Notes: generated from the letters alone by a model not told the origin. A stretch of 64,000 nt of DNA from an uncultured Clostridium sp. (GCA_947648905.1 CANSPP010000001.1:392114-456113); one strand, 5' to 3'; counted from the stretch's first letter, positions 7,047 to 18,370 are shown. Translations and numbers: made by a program.

Positions 7047-9920
7047 GTGGAAGATAATACAAAAAAAGTAGAAAAAGCTACAATTGGAACAAAAAAAGAA
7101 AAAAACAAAACAAGAATGATTTTAGTTATATTATTTTTAATAATATTTGCTGGAATAAGTTATGTAGGGATAAGAGGAAGTTACTTAGAATACTTAGAAC
7201 TAGGAGAAAAATACACAAATATATTCTTTACAAATCAATATTATAAATATGGAATAATGGCAATTAATTTTGTAGCATTATATTTCATAATATATTTTAC
7301 AAATAGAGGAATAAAAAAAGGGTTAAAAGTATTTTTTGAAAAAGAAAAGAAAGAAATGCCAAAGCTTCTAAATAAGTCACTAGCACTAGTAATAGCATCA
7401 ATAGCAAGTATTTTAGTATCAAACATATTTGTACAAAAAATAATGTTGGTAGCAAATGGCACAGCTTTTGGAGCACAAGATCCAATTTATGGATTAGATA
7501 TATCATATTATATATTCCAAAAACCACTAATAGAATTATCTCTAATATATGCAATAGTTCTTTTGGTTGGATTATCAATATATACAGCATTATATTACAT
7601 AATTGTATTTAATAGATATTTCGATGGCGTTGAAGGTAAAATGCTAAAGGAAAGTCTATTTATAAAAAAACTAATAAGAAACTTATTTTGGGTTGTAATA
7701 TGTATTGCAGCTATGACTGTATTAAATACACAAAATATATTATTTGGAAAGATATTATCTGTAAATGAGGATATAGAAATAACAGGTGCAGGTATGACAG
7801 AAGCTATAGTAAAATTGTGGGGATTTGCAATATTTGCAGTTGTAATAATTATATTTGCTTATAGAGCAATTAAATATTTTAAAAAAGAAAATACAAATAG
7901 AGTATTGAGAAACCTTGCAGTTATACCAGGATACTTAGTTGTGCTGTTTATTGTAATGACATCATTTGATTTATTATATGTACAAACAAATGAATTAGAT
8001 AAAGAGAAAAAATATATTCAGGAAAATATTTTGAATACAAAAAATGCATATAATATTAATATTGAAGAAGAAAATCTAGAAAACTCTGGAACTATAACAA
8101 ATGTGGAAGTGGAAGAAAACAGAAATGTAATAAACAACATTCCAATAATAAGCAAAGAAACAGTGCTAACAGCGCTAGAAGATGGACAAACAGGAACAGG
8201 ATATTTTAAATATCCAAATACATCTTTAGCAAAATATGATGTAAATGGAAAAGAGCAACTAGTATATCTAGCACCAAGAGAAATAAAAAGTTCAGGTAGA
8301 ACATATAATAACAAAACATATGAATATACACACGGAATAGGAGAAATAATTGCATCAGCAACAAATAGCAACGAAGCGGGAAATGTTCAATATATACAAA
8401 AAGATGTATCAGGAAAAGACGAAATAATAAAGATTTCTCAACCACGTATATACTTTGGGGTAGAGACAAAAGAAATTATTGCTACAAATGTTAAAAATAA
8501 ACAAGAATATGATTACACAGATGAAAATGGAACAGATTATGCATCAACATATAATGGAAAAGCAGGAATACAATTAGGATTTTTAGATAGATTGATATTG
8601 GGAATTACAAAGGGAGATATAAACCTAGCATTTTCAGGTGAAATAACAAGTGACAGCAAAATATTAATGAATAGAGAAATTAAAACAAGAGCAAAAAAAG
8701 CATTGCCATATCTAATATACGATGAAAATCCATATACTGTTATAACAGAAGAAGGAAAAATAGTATGGGTATTAGATGCATACACAGTATCTTCAAGTTA
8801 TCCATATTCACAATATACAACTATTGAACATGATGGAATAAAAGAAAAAGTAAATTATATTAGAAATTCAGTAAAAGTATTAATAGATAGCTATGATGGA
8901 ACAATGACATTTTACATAACAGATAGAAATGACCCAATAGCAGTAGCATATCAAAAAATATACCCAGAATTATTTATGCCACTAGGGACAGAATTACCAC
9001 AAGACATAGCAAGTCACGTAGTATATCCAGAATTTTTATATAATGTACAAGCAGAAGTATTAAAAGTATATCACAATGTTAAAACAGACGTGTTATACAG
9101 AGCAGATGATGTATGGGACATATCAAAACATAATACATTAAAAACTACAAAATCAACAGGAACATATATGAAACCATATTACACAATGTTAAAAACAAAA
9201 GATGGAGAAAAATTTGGATTAGTTCAAACATACACACCTAATGAAAAACAAAACATAATATCATACTTAGTAGGAAGTACAGAAAATGGTAATAATCAGT
9301 TAAAACTATACAAATTCTCAGCAGATAGTAACATTGTAGGACCAATGCAATTAGATAAGCAAATTGAAGAAGATGAAGTGATATCAGCAGAATTAGAAGC
9401 TCTAAATGTTACAGGAACAAAGCTAACAAAGCAAATGCTTATAGTTCCAATAAACAATACATTACTATATGTAGAACCAATTTACCAAACAATGCTAAAC
9501 GAATCTGAAGTACCAATTCTTAAAAAAGTAATAGTAGCATCAGGAAACAAAGTAGCAATAGGAGATAACTTGAGCAAAGCATTAGAAAATCTACTTTCTA
9601 AATATGCAGTTGACATACAAGTAGAAAACACAGATGATGTTGAAGGCTTAATAGAAGCTATCATAAAAGCAAACACCAATTTAACAGAATCTAATCAAAA
9701 TGGTGATTGGGAAATGGTAGGAAAAGACATAAAGAAACTTCAAGAATTAATAGATTCATTAGAAAAAGTAAAACAAGAAGAAGACAAGAAAAAATTAGAA
9801 CAAGAAAAAACAAACCAAAGCTCAACAGAACAAGTTAAAGAAGATGAAGAAGAAAATACTAATAATATGAATACGAAGTCTTCTGGTAATACATCTAGTA
9901 GAAACGAAGTTAATAAATAA
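7047..9920 (+). CDS. UPF0182 (COG1615) membrane protein
   Basis: 957 residues, start GTG at 7047 with AGGAGGA seven bases upstream. The N-terminal 320 residues contain about seven hydrophobic segments; QDPIYGLDISYYIFQKPL near residue 148 matches the conserved UPF0182 motif. A large extracytoplasmic region follows, then an acidic, glutamine-rich low-complexity tail from about residue 880. The family is widespread in Gram-positives and cyanobacteria; its function is unknown. It ends in a strong terminator whose 3' arm carries the next gene's ribosome site. Confidence 0.9.
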   Translation: MEDNTKKVEKATIGTKKEKNKTRMILVILFLIIFAGISYVGIRGSYLEYLELGEKYTNIFFTNQYYKYGIMAINFVALYFIIYFTNRGIKKGLKVFFEKEKKEMPKLLNKSLALVIASIASILVSNIFVQKIMLVANGTAFGAQDPIYGLDISYYIFQKPLIELSLIYAIVLLVGLSIYTALYYIIVFNRYFDGVEGKMLKESLFIKKLIRNLFWVVICIAAMTVLNTQNILFGKILSVNEDIEITGAGMTEAIVKLWGFAIFAVVIIIFAYRAIKYFKKENTNRVLRNLAVIPGYLVVLFIVMTSFDLLYVQTNELDKEKKYIQENILNTKNAYNINIEEENLENSGTITNVEVEENRNVINNIPIISKETVLTALEDGQTGTGYFKYPNTSLAKYDVNGKEQLVYLAPREIKSSGRTYNNKTYEYTHGIGEIIASATNSNEAGNVQYIQKDVSGKDEIIKISQPRIYFGVETKEIIATNVKNKQEYDYTDENGTDYASTYNGKAGIQLGFLDRLILGITKGDINLAFSGEITSDSKILMNREIKTRAKKALPYLIYDENPYTVITEEGKIVWVLDAYTVSSSYPYSQYTTIEHDGIKEKVNYIRNSVKVLIDSYDGTMTFYITDRNDPIAVAYQKIYPELFMPLGTELPQDIASHVVYPEFLYNVQAEVLKVYHNVKTDVLYRADDVWDISKHNTLKTTKSTGTYMKPYYTMLKTKDGEKFGLVQTYTPNEKQNIISYLVGSTENGNNQLKLYKFSADSNIVGPMQLDKQIEEDEVISAELEALNVTGTKLTKQMLIVPINNTLLYVEPIYQTMLNESEVPILKKVIVASGNKVAIGDNLSKALENLLSKYAVDIQVENTDDVEGLIEAIIKANTNLTESNQNGDWEMVGKDIKKLQELIDSLEKVKQEEDKKKLEQEKTNQSSTEQVKEDEEENTNNMNTKSSGNTSSRNEVNK

Positions 9921-9946
9921 TTATTATAAATGTATAAAAAATTAGT

Positions 9947-9988
9947 AAAAAATCCACCATAAATAAAGTAATAAAAGGTGGATTTTTT
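9947..9988 (+). terminator. Terminator that also contains the next gene's ribosome site
   Basis: AAAAAATCCACC (9947-9958) and GGTGGATTTTTT (9977-9988) form a perfect 12-bp stem ending in a T run. The next ATG is the very next base (9989), and its only candidate Shine-Dalgarno (AAAGGTGG) is in the 3' arm. Confidence 0.8.
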
Positions 9989-10291
9989 ATGTTTGTTAGA
10001 AAGAAAAAGGTAAAAGAAAAAGTAAATATATTGACTATTGCAATCGATAATTTAAGTAAAATTTTAGAGGAAGGGAATTTCGTTGAACTTACGTACATTT
10101 TAGGAAATAAAAAAGAGATAATAAAAAGAAATTTGCTTGCAGGAATTTTTAGGGGAATTGGTATAGGGATTGGTGTTACTGTTATTACTGCAATGCTTAT
10201 TATATTGCTTCAAAAAATTGTTACTTTGAATATTCCAGTCATTGGAGAGTATATTGCTGACATTGTGGAAATAGTTGAAAAAAGTAGATAA
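9989..10291 (+). CDS. DUF5665-type small membrane protein
   Basis: 100 residues. A basic N-terminal 50 residues, then one strongly hydrophobic segment (about 58-80, GIGIGIGVTVITAMLIILL) and a C-terminal NIPVIGEYIADIVEIVE. The segment order and the IPxIGxxIADI ending match DUF5665 proteins of Bacillota as I recall them. Function unknown. The start codon abuts a terminator stem, so translation may be repressed when the hairpin forms. Confidence 0.72.
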   Translation: MFVRKKKVKEKVNILTIAIDNLSKILEEGNFVELTYILGNKKEIIKRNLLAGIFRGIGIGIGVTVITAMLIILLQKIVTLNIPVIGEYIADIVEIVEKSR

Positions 10292-10299
10292 ATTAAAAA

Positions 10300-10324
10300 A
10301 GTAAATTTATATTATAAATTTACT
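10300..10324. terminator. Bidirectional terminator between DUF5665 gene and tyrS
   Basis: AGTAAATTTATA (10300-10311) and TATAAATTTACT (10313-10324) are a 12-bp inverted repeat between convergent genes, followed by TTTTA on the plus strand and preceded by AAAAAA (a T run for the minus strand). It includes the tyrS stop codon. Confidence 0.7.
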
Positions 10325-11543
10325 CTTTTAATTTTTCTAATTTATGAAATACTTTTTTACCTTTTTTCAATATTGCAAATCCTTTTTCAAAATCAGTATC
10401 AGACAATTTATAATTAATGTCGGTAACTTTTTCATCATTTAAAGATATACCACCTTGATTGATTAAGGTTCTAGCTTGACCTTTTGAAGGTGCAATTCCT
10501 GTTAAAACAATTGCGTCTACAACAGAGATATTGGTATCTTCTAATTTTGTTGTTGGCATATTGTCTAAACTTCCTTGTCCATTAAATAGGGCATTGGCAG
10601 CTTCTTCAGCTTTTTTTGCTTCTTCTTCGCCATGGATTAGTTTTGTAATTTCATATGCTGCTATTTTTTTTGCTTCGTTTATTTTTTCGTCCTTTAGACT
10701 AGCTAATTCGTTTATTTTTTCAGTTGGTAAGAATGTAAGCATTTTTAATACTGTACCAACACTTGCATCTTCAATATTTCTCCAATATTGATAGAATTCG
10801 TATGGAGATGTTTTTTCTGGATTTAGCCATAATGCTCCTTTTTCGGTTTTTCCCATTTTTTTACCTTCTTTTGTTGTAAGAAGTTTGAATGTTAAACCAA
10901 AAGAGTCATCTTTTCCAATTTTTCTAATTAATTCAACTCCACCTATGATGTTTGACCATTGGTCATTTCCACCAATTTCAAGTTTACAACCATATTCGTT
11001 GTATAGATGCCAGAAGTCATATGATTGCATTAACATATAGCTCATTTCAAAAAATGTTAGTCCTGTTTCTAGTCTTTGCTTGTAACATTCTGCTGCAAGC
11101 ATTTTGTTTACTGAGAATAGGCTTCCAATTTCTCTCATAAAGTCTACAAGTTTTATATCTGAAAACCAATCTGCATTGTTTACCATTATTGCAGCATTTT
11201 CGCCTTCAAAACTAACTAATCTTGATATTTGTTGTTTTAGACATTCAACATTGTATGCAAGTTCTTCTTGTGAAAGCATTTTTCTCATATCAGTTTTCCC
11301 AGAAGGGTCACCAACTGCAGCTGTAGCACCACCTACTAAGATTATTGGTTTATGTCCACATTTTTGCATATGGCTTGCAACCATTAGTGAAACGAAGTGC
11401 CCAATATGTAGACTATTAGCTGTTGGGTCAATTCCAATATAAAATGGAACTGATTCCTTTTCAAATAATTCTTTTATTTCTTTTGGGTGTGTTAATTGTT
11501 CAATATATCCTCTTTCTTCTAATATATCGATTACGTTTTGCAT
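10320..11543 (-). CDS. tyrS: Tyrosyl-tRNA synthetase
   Basis: About 407 residues. Class I synthetase charging tRNA-Tyr. Seen: LHIGH (HIGH motif) near residue 46, GGNDQWSNIIGG in the tyrosine/tRNA site, KMGKTEKGALW (KMSKS-equivalent, as KxGKT in bacterial TyrRS) and a C-terminal S4 RNA-binding domain (APSKGQARTLINQGGISLN). An open frame extends upstream to 11585, but MQNVIDILEERGY at 11543 is the conserved family start and has AAAGGA upstream. I see no T-box leader; the short gene upstream is 50 bp away. Confidence 0.94.
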   Translation of the reverse strand: MQNVIDILEERGYIEQLTHPKEIKELFEKESVPFYIGIDPTANSLHIGHFVSLMVASHMQKCGHKPIILVGGATAAVGDPSGKTDMRKMLSQEELAYNVECLKQQISRLVSFEGENAAIMVNNADWFSDIKLVDFMREIGSLFSVNKMLAAECYKQRLETGLTFFEMSYMLMQSYDFWHLYNEYGCKLEIGGNDQWSNIIGGVELIRKIGKDDSFGLTFKLLTTKEGKKMGKTEKGALWLNPEKTSPYEFYQYWRNIEDASVGTVLKMLTFLPTEKINELASLKDEKINEAKKIAAYEITKLIHGEEEAKKAEEAANALFNGQGSLDNMPTTKLEDTNISVVDAIVLTGIAPSKGQARTLINQGGISLNDEKVTDINYKLSDTDFEKGFAILKKGKKVFHKLEKLKE

Positions 11544-11592
11544 AATTCTATCAGTCCTTTCTGTATGGCACAAAAATTTAGCCATTTTTGTA

Positions 11593-11877
11593 TTAGTTAA
11601 GTGTAATTCCAGTAAATCCGAAATTGTCTTTTTGATTAATGTTATTTATTTCTTCTCCGTAATTTTTTAGTTCTTCATATCCTAAGAAACGATTTAGATT
11701 TTTTACTGATATTCCTGTTTCTCCTGATATTGTTTCTAGTGAGTTTGTTAGTCCATTTTCTTCTATGTATGTTTTGAATGTTGAAAGTTCGAAGTTGTCT
11801 TTACTACTACATCTTGGACATACATTGCCTTGTGATACATAAAAATTTCCGCATCTTGTACATCTATTAAATTCCAT
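11593..11877 (-). CDS. Zinc-ribbon plus helix-turn-helix hypothetical protein
   Basis: 94 residues. The N-terminus has CTRCGNFYVSQGNVCPRC, a four-cysteine zinc ribbon; residues about 45-70 (LETISGETGISVKNLNRFLGYEEL) look like a small helix-turn-helix. The arrangement resembles YvyF/TIGR03826 regulatory proteins, but similarity is only architectural. It lies just upstream of tyrS in the same direction, so it is probably co-transcribed. The start ATG at 11877 follows GGAGG. Confidence 0.7.
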   Translation of the reverse strand: MEFNRCTRCGNFYVSQGNVCPRCSSKDNFELSTFKTYIEENGLTNSLETISGETGISVKNLNRFLGYEELKNYGEEINNINQKDNFGFTGITLN

Positions 11878-12050
11878 TTTTTGTTCCCTCCATTTTTATC
11901 TTTTGACATTTTCTAATAAAATCTTTTACATTGTATCATAGTTTTTTGTAAATTTAAAGGGGTTTGTAAAATTTTATAGTACATTTAATTTAACTAAACT
12001 AAAATAGAGTAATGTTTTTTATGTTTTAACTAGAAAAAAGGTAAGACACG

Positions 12051-12059
12051 TGATATAAT
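12051..12059 (+). promoter_or_regulatory. Extended -10 promoter for dnaE
   Basis: TGATATAAT at 12051-12059 is a TGn-TATAAT extended -10; the -35 region is weak. The dnaE ATG at 12096 follows AAAGGAG. Confidence 0.65.
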
Positions 12060-12095
12060 GACCACAAAAGAAGAAACTCAAAAGGAGAAAAAGGG

Positions 12096-15000
12096 ATGTC
12101 AGATTTTGTACACTTACATATACATAGTGAATTTAGTTTATTAGACGGTGCAAATAGAATAAAGGATTTGCCTAAAAGAGCGAAAGAGCTTGGAATGGAT
12201 TCAATTGCAATAACAGACCATGGGGTTATGTATGGGGCGATTGACTTTTACAAGGCCTGTAAGGCAGAAGGTGTAAAGCCGATTATTGGTTGCGAAGTTT
12301 ATGTTGCGCCAAGAAGCCGTTTTGATAAAGAGCCTAACATAGATAATAAATACAATCATTTGATATTATTAGCGAAAAATAATGAGGGGTATAAAAACCT
12401 AAGTAAGCTAGTGTCAATAGGGTTTGTTGATGGATATTACTATAAACCACGTATCGATTTAGAAGTTTTGGAAAAATACAGTGAAGGATTGATATGCTTA
12501 AGTGCGTGTCTTGCAGGGGCTGTAAATCAGGCTTTATTAAATGGACAAAATGAGAAGGCAGAAGAGATAGCTTTATGGCATAAGCGAGTTTTTGGAGATG
12601 ATTATTATATAGAAATCCAAAACAACGGAATTCAAGAGCAGGTTTTAGCTAATCAAAAATTGGTTGCTTTGGCAAGAAAGTTAGATATTCCACTTGTTGC
12701 AACAAATGATGCACATTATTTGAGAAGAGAAGATGCATATAATCACGAAGTTTTGCTATGTATACAAACAGGTAAAAGAATGAGTGATATGGACAGAATG
12801 AGGTTTGATACAGATGAATTATATGTAAAATCTCCAGAAGAGATGATAGAGTATTTCAAGGCTTTTCCAGATGCGATTGAAAATACAGTCAAAATTGCAG
12901 AGAAGTGTAATGTTGATTTTGAATTTGGGCATACAATACTTCCAAATTACGATGTCCCAGAAGAATTTGAGACACATTACGATTATTTTAAAAAACTATG
13001 TGATGATGGAATAAGAAAAAGATATGGAGAAAACCCATCAGAAGAAGTTCTAAAAAGAGCAGAATATGAGCTAGGTGTAATCAAAAAAATGGGATATGTT
13101 GATTATTTTTTAATAGTATGGGACTTTATTCATTATGCCAAAACACACAACATACCAGTAGGTCCAGGGCGTGGTTCTGGTGCAGGTTCAATTATAGCAT
13201 ATGCAATTGAAATAACAGATATTGACCCAATTAAATATGGCTTGCTATTCGAGAGATTTCTAAATCCTGAAAGAATTAGTATGCCTGACTTTGACGTTGA
13301 TTTTTGTTATGAACATAGACAAGATGTAATTGACTATGTATCAAGAAAATATGGACATGACCACGTATCACAGATAATCACATTTGGAACAATGTCAGCA
13401 AGAATGGTAATAAGAGACGTAGCAAGGGTTTTGGACGTTCCATATTCAGAAGCAGACACATTGGCAAAAATGATACCAAACGAATTGCATATTACAATAA
13501 AAAAGGCTTTGGAGCAAAATAGAGAATTAAAGGAAAAATATGAAACAGATGAAAGTGTAAAAAATCTTTTAGATATAGCAATGGCATTAGAAGGAATGCC
13601 AAGACAGGCATCAACACATGCTTGTGGAATAGTTATAACAAAAGACCCAGTAGACACTTATGTGCCATTATATGTGCGCGACAACCAAATTTCAACACAA
13701 TATATAATGACAACATTAGAAGAACTAGGACTTTTAAAGATGGACTTTTTAGGTTTGCGTACACTTACAGTAATCCAAGATACAATCGATTTAGTAAAAC
13801 AAAATAGAGGAATAGATGTAGAATTTGACAAAGAAATGGCAGACCCAAAAGTTTATAAATTGTGGCAAGAAGGAAAATCTTGTGGAATATTCCAGTTCGA
13901 GTCACAAGGAATGACAAACTTTATGAAAGAACTAAAACCAGACTGCCTTGAAGACTTGATAGCAGGAGTTTCTTTATACAGACCAGGTCCAATGGACCAA
14001 ATACCAAGATATGTAAAAGGTAAATTAAATCCAGGTCATAACGAATATACACATCCAAGGTTAGAGCCAATATTAAACGTAACATATGGATGTATGGTTT
14101 ATCAAGAGCAAGTTATGCAAATAGTACGTGACTTAGCAGGATACTCTTTGGGAAGAGCAGACTTAGTAAGACGTGCAATGGGTAAAAAGAAACTAGATGT
14201 TATGGCAAAAGAAAGAGAAGTATTCATAAATGGACAAGTGGACGAAGAAGGAAACATAGTTGTTCCAGGTTGTGTAAGAAATGGTATAGATGCAAAATCA
14301 GCAGATAAAATATTTGACGAAATGGCAGAATTTGCAAAATATGCATTCAACAAATCACACGCAGCTTGTTATGCAGTAGTAGCATACAGAACAGCATATT
14401 TAAAAGCATATTACCCAGCAGAATTTATGGCAGCAACATTAAATAGCTTTTTAGGAAATCTTGACAAAATACCACAATATATCGATGAATGTAAAGTACT
14501 TGGAATAGAAATATTAAAACCAGAAATCAACAAAAGTAACACAAAATTCACAGTAGAAAATGGTAAAATACGTTTTGGACTTCGGAAGTATTAAAAATGT
14601 AGGAACAGTGCCAGTAAATAATATTGTAAAAGAAAGAAATGCAAATGGAGAATATAAAAACTTTGCAGACTTTTGTGAAAGAATAGCAGACGAATCAGTA
14701 AACAAAAAATGTGTAGAAAGCTTAATAAAAGCAGGAGCCTTCGACGAATTTGAACAAACAAGAAGCACACTTTTAGCATCATTTGAAACAATAATAGACA
14801 CAATCCAATCAGGAAAGAAAAAAGGCTTCCAAGGACAAGTAACAATGTTTGACTTAGGTTCAGAAGAAGAAAAAGAACAGTTAAACGAAATAAAATACAC
14901 ATATGACGAAAAAGAAGAACTGCCAGAAAAAGAATTACTATCACTAGAAAAAGAAATGCTAGGAATATACATTTCAGGACATCCACTAGAAAAATTAAAA

Positions 15001-15609
15001 GAACAAATACAAGCACAAACAAATATAAACACAATAGACCTAAGAGCAATAGACGAGCAAATGTCATCAACTCAAGACGAGGTCGAAATGATTATGACAA
15101 GACAAAGTGGAAAGACAAAATATAAAGATGGGCAAAGTATAAAATATGCAGGAATAATAACAGCAATAAAAAAGAAATATACTAAAAACAACAAAATAAT
15201 GGCATTTGTAACAATAGAAGACTTATATGGAACAGCAGAAATAATAGTATTTGAAAACGCATACATCAAATCAGGAAAAAGCTTAGTAGAAGAAAATATA
15301 GTAATGGTAGACGGGCGATTAAGCATTAGAGAAGACGACACAACAACAATAATAGCAAATGAAATAAAAGACTTTGGAGAACAAAAACAAAAAAACTTCA
15401 TACTTGATATAACAAATGCAAGTGAAGAACAAAAAGAAAAACTTCGCGGTGCAATTAGATTTTTCAGCGGAGATAGAAACAATATAAATGTAAAAATAAA
15501 AATTGGAGAAGAATTAAAAGACTGTGGTCAAATTTATTTGACTGACGATATTTTAACAGAATTTGAAGAAATACTTGGAAAAGAAAAAACATTTTTGGGA
15601 CAGTTTTAA
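12096..15609 (+). CDS. dnaE: DNA polymerase III alpha subunit, one +1 shift at CGG
   Basis: Replicative polymerase catalytic subunit, 1170 residues when the frame is joined. PHP domain at 1-210 (HLHIHSEFSLLDG); polymerase core with PDFDVDF near residue 395; OB fold near 1010-1080. The upstream frame runs to CTT-CGG at 14583-14585 and stops at 14592-14594. Skipping the C (GGA from 14584) gives ...RFGLGSIKNVGTVPVNN, the conserved continuation, and the second frame runs to 15609. No other in-frame CGG exists in the gene. An intact dnaE is normally essential, which argues against a pseudogene. Which polymerase is essential here is not known, because a polC elsewhere is possible. Confidence 0.93.
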
Positions 15610-15620
15610 AAAATACTGAG

Positions 15621-15649
15621 CTGCCAAAGGGGACGAACCTCTTTGGCAG
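15621..15649. terminator. Hairpin between dnaE and mgtA-like gene, GGGGACG loop
   Basis: CTGCCAAAG (15621-15629) pairs with CTTTGGCAG (15641-15649); the loop region reads GGGGACGAAC and a T run follows. It separates convergent genes and shares the GGGGACG loop with hairpins at 3707, 23332 and 57156. Confidence 0.75.
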
Positions 15650-15653
15650 ATTT

Positions 15654-18271
15654 TTAAATCCATTCTCCATGTTTCTTAATATAAACTTTCTTAGCAAACA
15701 TTGCAACAAAGCAATATAAAATAGGAACAAGTAGGATAATAGACATATAAGGAAGTGGAATAGGCACTAGACCTATAACTTTTCCTAGCCAAGTAAATGG
15801 TACAGCAATTCCAATTATGCTAAGAGCAATTGATGAGAAGTATACCATTTTACTTGCATTACTTTGTACAAATGGTATTTTTGATGTTCTTATAATGTGC
15901 ATTCCTAAAAGGTTTGATACTATGCTGTAAGTAAACCATACTGTCTGGAATAGTGCTACTTCACGTAAGTGGAACACAAACCATAATAAAGCAAATACAA
16001 GTAAGTCAAATGCTGAGCTAAGTGGTCCCATAAATAGCATAAAGTTTTTCAAGCTTTTTAGGCTAAATTGTCTAGGTTTTTGTAGATATTCTTTATCTAC
16101 ATTATCAAATGGAAGTGTTAATTGTCCAAAGTCATAAAGCAATCCTTCTACTAATAATTGTATTGGTGTTTCGGGTAAAAATGGCAATAACACGCTTGCG
16201 ATTATAACAGACATAACTTCTCCAAAGTTGAAGCTTGTTGCCATTTTGATATATTTCATTAGGTTTCCAAATGTTTTTCTTCCGCTCTGTAACTCCATCT
16301 AGTAAAACGTGTAAATCTTTTTCTAGTAATATGATGTCTGCTGATTCTTTTGATATATCGACAGCTGTATCAACCGAAATTCCTACATCTGAGTTTGTTA
16401 GTGATGGTGCGTCGTTTATACCGTCTCCCATATAACCAACTACATTTCCAGCGGTTTTTAGTAGTCTTACAATTCTGGCTTTTTGGATAGGCGAAAGTTT
16501 TACAAATATATTTGTTTTTCTAAGTAGTCGTAAAACAGCAGTGTCTGTAAGTTTTTCAATTTGACTTCCTGTTACAATTTGTTTTGAGTTTATTCCAACT
16601 TTGTTACAAATACATTTTGTAACTTCTGCATTGTCACCAGTTAAGACAACTACACGAATTCCAGCTTTATTTAGTTTTTCGATAGCTGATTTTGCATATT
16701 CTTTTGGTGGGTCTAAGAAACCAATAAATCCAAGAAGTACCATATTCTTTTCATCGCTAACTCCAAAATCGCTAATATCTTTTATATCATTTTTCTGGCA
16801 AACAGCTATAACTCTTAAGCCATCTTTATTCATATTTTTTGAAATTTGTTTAATGTTATCCTTAATTTGTTTAGTAATTGGGGAAACTTGTCCTTTATAA
16901 TCCACCATTGTACAAATTTCAAGGATTTCTTCTACTGCTCCTTTTGTGATTAATTGATTTTTTGTCCCATCTGAAACTATAACAGATAAGCGTCTACGTG
17001 AAAAATCAAAAGGAATTTCGTCAATTAATTTATATTTTGTAGTATATTCTTGCATATCATTTTGAAGAGCTCTGTTAACAACAGCTTCATCGATATTTCC
17101 TCTTAAGCCTGTTTGGAAATATGAGTTCAAAAATGCATGTTTTAAAACACGTAAATCTTCATCGCCATTTATATCTAGATATTTTTCTAGAACGATTTTG
17201 TCTTCTGTTAAAGTTCCAGTTTTATCAGTACATAGAATGTTCATAGCTCCAAAACTTTGAATAGAATCCAGTTTTTTTACAATTGTTTTCTTCTTTGACA
17301 TTTTTACTGCACCTTTTGAAAGGCTTGAAGATAAAATGACAGGTAGTAGAAGTGGAGTAATACAAATTGCGATTGCGACTGCAAAAGTAAAAGCAGTTAC
17401 AGGTGAATGTTTCCAAGCGTTTAAAATAAATACTATTGGCGTTAAAACTAGCATAAAACGGATAAGTAATTTGCTAATACTTTCAATTCCATTTTGAAAA
17501 GAAGATTTAGGCTTTCCAGTTGTTATTGTGTGTGCAACTTTACCAAAATAAGTGCTATCAGCAGTTTTGATGACTGCACATTTTGCAGAACCACTAATAA
17601 CATTAGTTCCCATAAAGCAAATAGTATCTAAATCAGAAATGCTATCTAGTTCATCTAAAGAAATTTCAGAATTAGCAACTTTTCTTACAGCGTCAGACTC
17701 TCCAGTTAAAGAAGACTGACCAACATATAAATCTTTTGCCTCCAAAACCCTTAAATCAGCAGGAATCATACTTCCAGCAGAAAGAATTACAATATCACCT
17801 AATGTAATTTCCTTAATAGGAATTTGAACTTCTTTTCCATCTCTCATAACGGTTGCAGTAGTTGCAACTAATTCTTTTAGCTTTTCAGCAGCCTTATTAG
17901 AACGATACTCCTCAAAAAACTCTAGAAGCGTACTTGCAGCAACCAAAATTGCAATAACAATAATATTTGCATAACTTGGAACTTCTGCTAAATAAACATC
18001 AGTATAAAAAAGTATTAAAACAATTCCGAAGTAAAATACTATTAAATGGACTAAACAAGCTTTCTAAAAAGTAGTTGTACCATTTTTTAGGTTTGGCCTG
18101 ACTAATTTCATTAAGCCCATATTTATGTATTTTTTCTTCAGCCTTACTAGAAGACAAGCCTTTTTTGCTTATATTATAAGTTTTAATAAAATCTTCCTTT
18201 GGAAGTGTACACTCTTTTCCATATAATTTTTCTACATTTACATCATCTTTTGAATTTTTTGTATTTGCCAT
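15654..18271 (-). CDS. mgtA: Magnesium-type P-type ATPase, two +1 shifts at CGG
   Basis: 871 residues when joined; a P3B-like cation ATPase most like MgtA/MgtB importers. Seen in order: cation-ATPase N-domain (LPKEDFIKTYNISKKGLSS), SLTGES, phosphorylation site CTDKTGTLTE, GDGINDAPSL, and a C-terminal cluster of hydrophobic segments. Break 1 is CTT-CGG at 18028-18026: skipping one base gives ILLGIVLILFYTD, a membrane segment. Break 2 is GAG-CGG at 16284-16282: skipping gives GVTEGRKTFGNLMKYIK, the conserved P-type ATPase sequence. After two one-base corrections the whole 2618 bp divides into exact codons. Mg2+ specificity is inferred. Confidence 0.85.
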
Positions 18272-18370
18272 ATAAAATCATCTCCACTAAAAATTATACC
18301 ACTAATTGAAAAAAGCAATACAAAAATATAGAAAAAAATAAAAAAATATTATATAATCGAAAAAAACAGA

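Noticed and set aside
11543..12095. T-box riboswitch before tyrS
   Set aside because: Only 50 bp separate tyrS from the upstream gene, and the region before that gene shows no T-box consensus or specifier hairpin.
14580..14586. Programmed shift of the prfB type (P-site CTT slipping)
   Set aside because: CTT precedes only 3 of 18 sites; codons such as GAG, AAG, ACG and TAT cannot re-pair one base further, so a common P-site slippage does not fit.
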